From: an uncultured Atopobiaceae bacterium
Lineage (GTDB): Bacteria; Actinomycetota; Coriobacteriia; Coriobacteriales; Atopobiaceae
NCBI GenBank assembly: GCA_905233865.1
Contig: CAJOGH010000077.1
Coordinates: 1 to 5,016 of the forward strand
Length of the DNA stretch: 5,016 bases
Reading direction: 5' to 3'
Part shown: positions 1-4,708 of the stretch, piece after piece
How positions within the stretch are numbered: position 1 is the first letter of the stretch
Layout of the letters: each line of letters opens with the position of its first letter
The notes under the pieces: model-generated
What the model saw: the letters and a program-made list of their open reading frames with translations, nothing else
Database searches by the model: none
Told to the model about the DNA's origin: nothing
Position numbers and translations under genes: made by a program

Positions 1-78
1 GGCAGGTTCCTGTTCCGCCAAAGAGCGGCGTAACAGCAACGCTGTCCCTCTGTTCCACGATTATCGGTCTGGCGAAGC
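1..78 (+). repeat. Bordering repeat element, copy 1 (right part; left part outside the window)
   Basis: The first 59 bases are identical to 1272-1330, and the match continues with one indel and a few substitutions through the right box TCGGTCTGGCGAAGC (64-78; GAGGC in the other copies). It contains most of the hairpin described at 1259-1330, including the loop AAAGAGC. The window edge cuts the copy, so its left arm cannot be seen. It lies directly upstream of the nucleotidyltransferase module and forms a direct repeat with 1272-1350 around that module. Repeat identity is read directly; its role is unknown. Confidence 0.85.
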
Positions 79-90
79 ATCGGCCAGCAG

Positions 91-144
91 TGTCACAAAG
101 CGTCAGCCGCCTGTGGTAATATATGCTAAAAAGGCGGTGTGACA
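91..144 (+). promoter_or_regulatory. Putative promoter/operator with nested inverted repeats over the module 1 start
   Basis: Two nested inverted repeats frame an AT-rich stretch: TGTCACA (91-97) with TGTGACA (138-144), and CCGCCT (107-112) with AGGCGG (132-137). The enclosed bases 113-131 hold TAATAT (117-122) and TATGCT (122-127), either of which could be a -10 box; I see no convincing -35. The right arms cover the Shine-Dalgarno-like AAAGG (130-134) and reach the A of the ATG at 144. This could be an operator for the HTH protein encoded downstream or, if transcription starts upstream, an RNA hairpin hiding the ribosome site. The repeats are seen; the function is inferred. Confidence 0.4.
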
Positions 145-716
145 TGGAGAAACGATACCTACCTACACACGAGCTTGTTCTGAGGCTCCAAGAGTTAGAC
201 CTTATGGTGTACGCAACCGAAGATGAGCATGAGCCCGTCTCAATGGTGATCGTCGGTGGAGCAGCCTTCATGCTGGCAGGCCTAACGGACAGAACCACAA
301 CGCACGACATTGACGTTATCGTTGCTGACACGGCAATAGCCCGCCACATGAGCGACTTCGAGGAGATGAATACCCGCTGCTCTGTCTTTCTTGACTGCTT
401 GCCCTATGGCTTTGAGGATAGGCTGATGGAAATTGAACTAGGTCTCAGTTCTATTACCGTGCTACGCCCCTCCCTTGAAGACCTTGTTGTCATGAAGCTC
501 AGAGCCTCGCGCGGACACGACATGGAGGACATCACGAGTCAAGCAGTGTTGTCACTCATTGACTGGGGCTTACTTGATACGCTCGTTTACGACCCCGATG
601 AGGCACAAGCCTCATGCATGTCGGACATCGAATATCTGAGCCTTACGTATCGATACAAGGACTACCGTCGGAAGTATCGCGGAACCACGCAGGGAGGGGC
701 TGCCCATGACCTTTGA
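144..716 (+). CDS. DUF6036/AbiEii-like nucleotidyltransferase, putative toxin-type component
   Basis: A 190-residue protein with the signature of a minimal nucleotidyltransferase fold. Near the N-terminus is VIVGGAAFMLAG (GG at 38-39), then R50 and the metal-binding pair HDIDV (D55, D57), with E96/E98 as candidates for the third acidic residue. The segment LEDLVVMKLRASRGHDMEDI (111-130) is the typical DUF6036/AbiEii tail motif. Such enzymes transfer nucleotides to RNA or protein targets, and many act as toxins paired with an antitoxin; the substrate here is unknown. I chose ATG 144 because AAAGG (130-134) is well placed for it. The in-frame ATG at 123 would add seven residues but lies inside the likely -10 region. 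The 3' end overlaps the next gene by 11 nt, so the two are co-transcribed and probably translationally coupled. No signal peptide or membrane segment; cytosolic. It is less GC-rich than the his genes, which fits acquisition by transfer. Confidence 0.75.
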   Translation: MEKRYLPTHELVLRLQELDLMVYATEDEHEPVSMVIVGGAAFMLAGLTDRTTTHDIDVIVADTAIARHMSDFEEMNTRCSVFLDCLPYGFEDRLMEIELGLSSITVLRPSLEDLVVMKLRASRGHDMEDITSQAVLSLIDWGLLDTLVYDPDEAQASCMSDIEYLSLTYRYKDYRRKYRGTTQGGAAHDL

Positions 717-1227
717 AAGCCACTTGGCGGGATATGCCCAGGAACTGACAGGGCAACGCTCCCTCAGACCTACCGTCCTCATCAACCGGTGTACGAGCAG
801 ATCACATGCTCGTGAAGCGTGCCTATTTTACCTGGTGAGCAAGGGCAAGGCGGAACAGGCGCTTGAACTTGCGTCCAACCAGCCGTTCTATGTGGAATGG
901 AGCCAGGTGGTCAACACACTCGACGGAGCCGTGACGTTTGACGAGTGCTGGCAAAAGAGGGACCTCCTGCCCGCGCGCTACGAAAAGGTACTACTGGACT
1001 ATCACGCCAAGCTCAACCGACCAGCGAGGCTCATACGAATCAAGGCCGCTGTGCGAGACCGCATAGCCGCCCAAGTAGAGAACGCGGGCATATCTCTGCG
1101 GGATCTCGCGAAGTGCGCTGAGGTCGACCACGCCAACCTCAGCGCGTTCGTCAACAAGGGCGACTACGGCAGACTCTCACTTTCGGCGATAGAGCGAGTT
1201 GTCGCGGCATTACAGACGAGAGGCTAG
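706..1227 (+). CDS. HTH-domain protein, putative partner/antitoxin of the upstream nucleotidyltransferase
   Basis: A 173-residue protein of unknown family. Its C-terminus (about 112-170) reads as a Cro/XRE-like helix-turn-helix: GISLRDLAKCAEV (128-140) fits the first helix and turn, and DHANLSAFVN (141-150) fits the recognition helix. The N-terminal 100 residues (helical, with CTSRSHAREACLFYL at 29-43 and a Trp/Tyr-rich middle) match nothing I can name and may bind the partner. The ATG lies 11 nt inside the preceding gene and has a strong ribosome site GGGAGGGG (692-699). The small co-transcribed pair of a nucleotidyltransferase and a DNA-binding protein suggests an antitoxin/autorepressor, as AbiEi is for AbiEii, but here the enzyme comes first. 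The 91-144 inverted repeats would be its natural operator. The stop codon's last base is the first base of the repeat at 1227. Function is inferred; the HTH is moderately secure. Confidence 0.65.
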   Translation: MTFESHLAGYAQELTGQRSLRPTVLINRCTSRSHAREACLFYLVSKGKAEQALELASNQPFYVEWSQVVNTLDGAVTFDECWQKRDLLPARYEKVLLDYHAKLNRPARLIRIKAAVRDRIAAQVENAGISLRDLAKCAEVDHANLSAFVNKGDYGRLSLSAIERVVAALQTRG

Positions 1228-1351
1228 GAGGCTCTTGTCGGCAGGGAAACCATACACTCGTGGAGTAGAGGGGCAGGTTCCTGTTCCGCCAAAGAGCGGC
1301 GTAACAGCAACGCTGTCCCTCTGTTCCACGGACTATCGGTCTGGCGAGGCG
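1227..1351 (+). repeat. 125-bp bordering element, copy 2, between the two modules
   Basis: It starts with GGAGGCTCTTGTCGGC (1227-1242), continues AGGGAAACCATACACT (1243-1258), and ends with TCGGTCTGGCGAGGCG (1336-1351). The same left arm and right box, with a few changes, bound a second element of exactly the same length at 2965-3089, although the interiors differ. The interior is a long imperfect hairpin (1259-1330). The left box overlaps the stop codon of the upstream gene. No protein-coding role is apparent. It could be a recombination site, a small non-autonomous mobile element, or a structured 3' end of the upstream transcript. Confidence 0.7.
1259..1330 (+). repeat. REP-like imperfect hairpin inside element copy 2
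   Basis: Pairing from outside in: CGTGGA (1259-1264) with TCCACG (1325-1330); GTAG with CTGT through G-U pairs; AGGGGCAG (1269-1276) with CTGTCCCT (1313-1320); GTT with AAC; CTGTT (1281-1285) with AACAG (1303-1307); and CGCC (1287-1290) with GGCG (1298-1301). The loop is AAAGAGC (1291-1297). A single bulge (1312) and isolated mismatches interrupt it. No T-run follows, so it is not a classical intrinsic terminator, though it could protect the 3' end of the module 1 mRNA. Bases 1-59 repeat 1272-1330 exactly. Confidence 0.7.
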
Positions 1352-1396
1352 CGTGATGGCATTGTGACCATACCTCTAAAATAAACAAAACATTCC

Positions 1397-1440
1397 TTTA
1401 TGCTATCCTCTTAGCTATAAACAATCGTTGGGATAAGGAG
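1397..1440 (+). promoter_or_regulatory. Putative hipBA promoter/operator and ribosome-binding site
   Basis: An AT-rich stretch holds an imperfect inverted repeat, TTTATGCTA (1397-1405) against TAGCTATAAA (1412-1421), one base off perfect. Possible -10 boxes are TATGCT (1399-1404) and TATAAA (1416-1421); a good -35 is not visible. TATCC (1404-1408) and GGATA (1431-1435) also form an inverted pair. These are the half-sites known for the E. coli HipB operator (TATCC-N8-GGATA), but the spacing here is 22 nt rather than 8. AAGGAG (1435-1440) sits 5 nt before the ATG at 1446 and is a strong ribosome site. Autorepression by HipB is expected from the family; the exact operator is inference. Confidence 0.45.
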
Positions 1441-1445
1441 CCGCC

Positions 1446-1742
1446 ATGAGGACCATTACTCCCATCAAGGTCTCGCGCGCCATGCGCGATATCGCGGCCA
1501 ACTTGAGCCTTGCCCGACGCCAGCAGCGCATTACCGTCGACCTGCTCGCCGAGCGCGCGGGCGTCTCTGCCCCAACCGTTTCCAAACTGCTCAACGAGGG
1601 GCAGGGCTCATTGGAGACCCTGCTTCGCGTGGCTAGGATCCTGGGTGTGCTTGACTGCGTCGTCCAGGCGACCGACCCACTTAACACGCCCATCGGTCGA
1701 CTTCGCGCCGATGATGACACGCCGCAGAGGGTGAGGCACTAA
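1446..1742 (+). CDS. hipB: HipB-like XRE-family antitoxin/repressor
   Basis: A 98-residue protein whose centre (about 15-70) is a Cro/XRE helix-turn-helix: VDLLAERAGV (31-40) is the positioning helix plus turn and SAPTVSKLLN (41-50) the recognition helix, followed by LETLLRVARILGV as the closing helices. HipB proteins dimerise, neutralise the HipA kinase by binding it, and repress their own promoter together with HipA. The polar C-terminal tail (RADDDTPQRVRH) resembles the flexible tails of such antitoxins. The ATG at 1446 follows AAGGAG by 5 nt. The stop is one base before the hipA ATG, so the two form a coupled operon. The HTH and the position directly before hipA make the assignment strong, although the sequence alone would only say XRE regulator. 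Confidence 0.85.
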   Translation: MRTITPIKVSRAMRDIAANLSLARRQQRITVDLLAERAGVSAPTVSKLLNEGQGSLETLLRVARILGVLDCVVQATDPLNTPIGRLRADDDTPQRVRH

Positions 1743-1743
1743 G

Positions 1744-2958
1744 ATGATGGCTCGCGTAACAGTAGAACTGAATGGCCGTGATGTGCGGGCAGGCACCCTC
1801 TGGTGCCATGCACGACGAGGCATCGAATCGGCAACGTTTGAGTACGACTCAACGTATCTCGAAAACGACACCGCCATCGAGCTCTCTCCCGACCTTCCCC
1901 TCACGCCGGGCAAACACCACTCTGGCAACCGCCCCGTCTTCCTCGCTTTTGGTGACTGCATGCCCGACAGGTGGGGTCGTAACCTAATGCTTCGCGCGGA
2001 GACCCATAGGGCCCGTGCCAGCCATGAGACAGAACGTGCCTTGCTCGAGCGGGACTTCTTACTTGGTGTAAGTGACGTCGCACGGCAAGGCGCCCTGCGG
2101 TTTTGGGTAAATGACGAGCCCGTCAGCCCTAGCGACGACGGAGTCCCCAAGGTTGTCCGGATTCCCTCTCTTCTCCGGGACTCCGAAAGGCTCGAGGGCG
2201 ACGTACAGGCTGACGTTACCGACCTCTTTAAAGCTGGATCTAGTCTTGGCGGCGCACGCCCCAAGGCCTCCGTGATTGGCGCGAATGGCGAACTCCTCAT
2301 TGCTAAGTTTCCCAAAGCCCAGGAGACTACCATCGATGACATTTGTGCCTGGGAGAAGGTCGCGCTGGACCTTGCAGCCTTGTGCGACATACGAGTGCCA
2401 GCCTCTGAGGTTATAAGGCCAAACGACAAGGCCGTGTTGCTTGTGAGCCGGTTTGACCGCGCGCACGGCCATCGCATCCCCTACATGAGCGGGCTCACGG
2501 CCGTGCAGGGCGATGACGGAGGTCAATACTCCTACCTCGAGCTCGTTGAGTTTCTCGAGGAGAGGGGATCGCATCCAGAAGAGGACATTCGCGAGCTCTG
2601 GCGCAGGATCGCCTTCTCGTGCCTCATTGGCAACACCGATGACCACATGAGAAACCACGGCTTTCTGTGGGACGGGCAGGGATGGAGGCTCTCTCCCCTC
2701 TTTGACGTCAACCCGACCGAAGGAACCGCTCACAAGCATCTCCGCACATCCATCGACCTCGATCGCACCGACACCGACGTGACCGTTGCACTGGACGCAT
2801 GCGAACACTATCGGTTAGAGAGGCACGAGGCCCTGAGCACTATCACCAACATGCGCAAGGCGCTTAAGACATGGCGTAAAGCTGCGCGCTCGTGCGGAAT
2901 ATCCGAGGCTTCTATCACACGAATGGCAGGGTGCTTTGACGCGGCGGCCAATGCCTAG
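1744..2958 (+). CDS. hipA: HipA-family serine/threonine kinase toxin
   Basis: A 404-residue protein with the full HipA layout. The N-terminal subdomain (about 1-110) has FEYDSTYL, IELSPDLPL (46-54) and PVFLAFGDCMPDRWGR (64-79). The kinase domain has SSLGGARPK (166-174; the mobile phosphate-binding loop, whose Ser is the autophosphorylation site in E. coli HipA), the ATP-binding Lys in IAKFPK (K188), VSRFDR (234-239), the catalytic loop GNTDDHMRNHG (296-306) and the metal-binding Asp in LSPLFDVNP (D321). No key residue is missing, so it should be active. E. coli HipA phosphorylates glutamyl-tRNA synthetase, halting translation and giving persistence; the target here is not readable from sequence. 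GTGAGG (1731-1736) favours ATG 1744; ATG 1747 is the alternative. It is slightly shorter than E. coli HipA (440 residues) but typical of the wider family. The stop lies 6 nt before the next bordering element. Confidence 0.92.
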   Translation: MMARVTVELNGRDVRAGTLWCHARRGIESATFEYDSTYLENDTAIELSPDLPLTPGKHHSGNRPVFLAFGDCMPDRWGRNLMLRAETHRARASHETERALLERDFLLGVSDVARQGALRFWVNDEPVSPSDDGVPKVVRIPSLLRDSERLEGDVQADVTDLFKAGSSLGGARPKASVIGANGELLIAKFPKAQETTIDDICAWEKVALDLAALCDIRVPASEVIRPNDKAVLLVSRFDRAHGHRIPYMSGLTAVQGDDGGQYSYLELVEFLEERGSHPEEDIRELWRRIAFSCLIGNTDDHMRNHGFLWDGQGWRLSPLFDVNPTEGTAHKHLRTSIDLDRTDTDVTVALDACEHYRLERHEALSTITNMRKALKTWRKAARSCGISEASITRMAGCFDAAANA

Positions 2959-2964
2959 CCTGCG

Positions 2965-3089
2965 GGAGGCTCTTGTCGGCGGAGGCAAAATCATACATTA
3001 AGAGCGAAATTGCTTTGAATGCTTATGCACCAACTGGGCAAATGCCGAGAAGAGCATCCTTAATGTATGATTTTCGGTCTGGCGAGGCG
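2965..3089 (+). repeat. 125-bp bordering element, copy 3, after hipA
   Basis: It has the same left arm as 1227-1258 (GGAGGCTCTTGTCGGC at 2965-2980, then AGGCAAAATCATACATT at 2983-2999) and the same right box TCGGTCTGGCGAGGCG (3074-3089, identical to 1336-1351). The total length equals copy 2, yet the core is unrelated and consists of a 16-bp inverted repeat around a 56-nt spacer. It follows the hipA stop by 6 nt. Shared ends with different foldable centres are the main reason for treating these as one element family; the function is unknown. Confidence 0.65.
2987..3074 (+). repeat. Perfect 16-bp inverted repeat within element copy 3
   Basis: AAAATCATACATTAAG (2987-3002) is exactly complementary to 3059-3074. 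The 56-nt spacer can itself pair partly (GCTTATGC near 3021-3028 with GCAAATGC near 3038-3045, six of eight pairs). The arms begin with AAAA and end with TTTT, so it could also act as a weak bidirectional terminator between hipA and the his operon, but the loop is long and the T-run short. The pairing is seen; terminator activity is a guess. Confidence 0.7.
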
Positions 3090-3094
3090 TCGAG

Positions 3095-3171
3095 CAGCTT
3101 CGGACACGGGGGACGGTTCTGTGTGCACCAAAGAACGGTGCACACAGAACCGTCCCCCGTGTCCGAAGCTG
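3095..3171. repeat. Perfect 35-bp REP-like palindrome between hipA and hisE
   Basis: Bases 3095-3129 are exactly complementary to 3137-3171, leaving the 7-nt loop AAAGAAC (3130-3136). The segment around the loop, CCAAAGAACGG, matches CCAAAGAGCGG of the hairpin at 1289-1299, and both arms carry a GG-rich stretch followed by GGTTC, so they may be relatives. It lies 10 nt past the hisE stop and between converging genes, so transcripts from either side would end in a very stable stem. There is no adjacent T-run on either strand, so rho-independent termination in the strict sense is not supported. 3' end protection, polarity relief, or a REP/MITE-type mobile repeat are the alternatives. Confidence 0.85.
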
Positions 3172-3181
3172 TCCCCCAATA

Positions 3182-3499
3182 TCATTTCATGCGGGCGTTG
3201 AGCTCACCGGCGAGCTCCTCGCATGAGATGCCGAACTTCTCGCACGCGACGAGCAGGTGGTACAGGAGATCGGCCATCTCGTACCTGACGTGGTCGTGGT
3301 CGTCGTCCTTGACGGCAAGCGCCACCTCGCCGGCCTCCTCCATGACCTTCTTGAGGACCTTGTCCTCGTTGGCCTCCAGCAGCTTGACCGTGTAGCTGCC
3401 CTCGCCACCGTTAACGGCACGATCATGGATGATGTCGCGCAGGGCGGCCATCGTCGCGCCCAGGTCGCCGTCCACCACGTTAGCCGTACGCTCTCCCAT
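3182..3499 (-). CDS. hisE: Phosphoribosyl-ATP pyrophosphatase (PRA-PH)
   Basis: It hydrolyses phosphoribosyl-ATP to phosphoribosyl-AMP and pyrophosphate, the second step of histidine synthesis, in the cytosol. The all-alpha MazG-like fold is shown by GSYTVKLLEANEDKVLKKV, then the metal-binding helix EEAGEVALAVK and the later acidic YEMADLLYHLLV. The protein is 105 residues from the chosen start, normal for a stand-alone HisE. Two ATGs compete: at 3505 the purine-rich AGGGG is directly adjacent to the start codon, while at 3499 it is 6 nt upstream, so I prefer 3499 (the longer form adds Met-Ala). The hisI stop codon lies inside this ribosome site, which implies translational coupling. It is the last gene of the operon; a 35-bp hairpin follows. 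Confidence 0.93.
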   Translation of the reverse strand: MGERTANVVDGDLGATMAALRDIIHDRAVNGGEGSYTVKLLEANEDKVLKKVMEEAGEVALAVKDDDHDHVRYEMADLLYHLLVACEKFGISCEELAGELNARMK

Positions 3500-3508
3500 T
3501 GCCATCCC

Positions 3509-3907
3509 CTATCCGCGCCCGCGCGCGTCTGGCGCGGCGCCTTCGTCAATCTGCCTGAACATGCACGACCGCGCGCCCGTGTGGCACGCCGGCCCGGGCG
3601 AGTCGACCTCCACGAGCAGCGTGTCGGCATCGCAGTCCACCAGCACGCGGCGTACCTGCTGCATGTTGCCGCTGGTGGCACCCTTGTTCCACAGCTCGGA
3701 GCGGCTGCGCGACCAGAACCACGTGGTGCCGGTCTCAAGCGTGAGCCGCAGCGACTCGGGGCTCATCCACGCCACCATGAGGACCTCGCCCGTGTCGTGC
3801 TGCTGCACCACGGCGGGAATCAGCCCGGCCGCGTCAAGGCGAAGCTCGATGTCATCGAGGCTCACGAGCTCCACGGGCTCGCCCGCGTATGTGGGTGCGT
3901 CACCCAT
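3509..3907 (-). CDS. hisI: Phosphoribosyl-AMP cyclohydrolase (PRA-CH)
   Basis: It opens the adenine ring of phosphoribosyl-AMP to give ProFAR, the third step of histidine synthesis, as a Zn/Mg-dependent cytosolic dimer. Family motifs appear in order: PAVVQQ (31-36), GEVLMVAWMSPESL (40-53), FWSRSRSELWNKGATSGN (64-81), the metal-binding DCDAD (91-95), and GPACHTGARSC (105-115) with the zinc-ligand cysteines C92, C108 and C115. At 132 residues it has the length of a free-standing HisI; many bacteria fuse it to HisE, but here a stop separates them. ATG 3907 is preceded by a strong GGGAGGGGAGGG ribosome site. The gap to hisF is 33 nt. The polar C-terminal tail (DEGAAPDARGRG) is not conserved in the family as I know it. 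Confidence 0.95.
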   Translation of the reverse strand: MGDAPTYAGEPVELVSLDDIELRLDAAGLIPAVVQQHDTGEVLMVAWMSPESLRLTLETGTTWFWSRSRSELWNKGATSGNMQQVRRVLVDCDADTLLVEVDSPGPACHTGARSCMFRQIDEGAAPDARGRG

Positions 3908-3940
3908 GTGCCCTCCCCTCCCAGGCGATAAGAGCCTGCG

Positions 3941-4708
3941 CTAGAAGTCCAGCCTCACAGGGATGCCCTGCGACGCCATGTACTCCTTGACCTGTCTGAT
4001 GCTAAAGGTACCAAAGTGGAAGACGCTCGCAGCCAAGACCGCGTCGGCCTCACCCTCCAGGATGCCCTCCGCAAAGTGCTCGAGCGTACCCACGCCGCCC
4101 GATGCGATGACCGGCACGCTGACCGCACGCGAGACGGCACGCGTGAGCGCCAGGTCAAAGCCGTCCTTGGTGCCGTCGCGGTCCATGCTCGTGAGCAGGA
4201 TCTCGCCGGCGCCCTCGGCGACCGCCTGCTGGCACCACTCGAGCGCGTCGATGCCGGTGGCCTCGCGACCGCCGGCCAAATAGACCTCCCACTTGTCCGC
4301 GCGGCCCACGCGCTTGGCGTCGACGGCGCACACGACCGCCTGGCTGCCAAAGGCCGTCGCGGCACGCCCCAGGAGCGCCGGGTCGCGCACGGCAGCGGAG
4401 TTGAAGCTGACCTTGTCCGCGCCCGACGCGATCATGGCGCGCGCGTCGTCCACGCTGCGGAAGCCCCCGCCCACGGCATAGGGAATGCGCAGCTCCGCAG
4501 CGGCACGGGCGGCCAGGTCCACAGTGGTGGCGCGACCGTCGGAGGTCGCCGTTATGTCCAGGAAGACGACCTCGTCGGCACCGGCGCGGTCGTAGGCGGC
4601 GGCAAGCTCCACCGGGTCGCCGGCATCGCGCAGGCCCACGAAGTTGACGCCCTTGACCACACGGCCGTCCAGCACGTCCAGGCAGGGAATCACGCGCTTA
4701 GTGAGCAT
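3941..4708 (-). CDS. hisF: Imidazole glycerol phosphate synthase, cyclase subunit
   Basis: A TIM-barrel subunit that, with the glutaminase HisH, converts PRFAR and ammonia to imidazole glycerol phosphate and AICAR. From ATG 4708 it is 255 residues and starts MLTKRVIPCLDV, the usual HisF start. The catalytic aspartates fall at D11 (PCLDV) and D130 (VVCAVDAKR), the same numbers as in Thermotoga HisF. Phosphate-binding loops are seen in AVGGGFRS (78-85), KVSFNSAAV (99-107), TSMDRDGTKDG (173-183) and IASGGVGTLEH (201-211), and the C-terminus has the family's IPVRLDF-type ending. A GTG at 4717 would add three residues, but the GGGGGTGA stretch suits the ATG better as a ribosome site. It overlaps the end of hisA by 11 nt, indicating coupling. 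HisH is not in the window and probably lies upstream of hisA. Confidence 0.96.
   Translation of the reverse strand: MLTKRVIPCLDVLDGRVVKGVNFVGLRDAGDPVELAAAYDRAGADEVVFLDITATSDGRATTVDLAARAAAELRIPYAVGGGFRSVDDARAMIASGADKVSFNSAAVRDPALLGRAATAFGSQAVVCAVDAKRVGRADKWEVYLAGGREATGIDALEWCQQAVAEGAGEILLTSMDRDGTKDGFDLALTRAVSRAVSVPVIASGGVGTLEHFAEGILEGEADAVLAASVFHFGTFSIRQVKEYMASQGIPVRLDF

Noticed and set aside
123..143. Start of the nucleotidyltransferase at ATG 123
   Set aside because: This ATG lies within the likely -10 hexamer (TATGCT) and lacks a ribosome site, while ATG 144 has AAAGG at a suitable distance.
1227..1351. Integron attC site
   Set aside because: The RYYYAAC/GTTRRRY core boxes are not present at the element ends and no integrase is seen in the window; only the general geometry is similar.
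1199..1384. 61-codon plus-strand frame over the bordering element
   Set aside because: It starts inside the preceding gene and runs through the hairpin repeat; it has no ribosome site or recognisable protein features.
1608..2808. Long minus-strand open frames (about 250-290 codons) opposite hipA
   Set aside because: They lie antisense to an intact HipA with all catalytic motifs, have no recognisable domain or ribosome site, and are the usual shadow frames of GC-rich DNA.
2965..3089. Retron-type non-coding RNA
   Set aside because: There is no reverse transcriptase gene nearby and no msr-msd layout; the inverted repeat alone is not enough.
1..3171. CRISPR array
   Set aside because: The repeats are only two or three, long, and separated by whole genes rather than short spacers.
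2973..3395. 140-codon plus-strand frame starting after hipA
   Set aside because: It crosses both inverted repeats and then runs antisense to hisE; the composition is Ser-rich and typical of a shadow frame.
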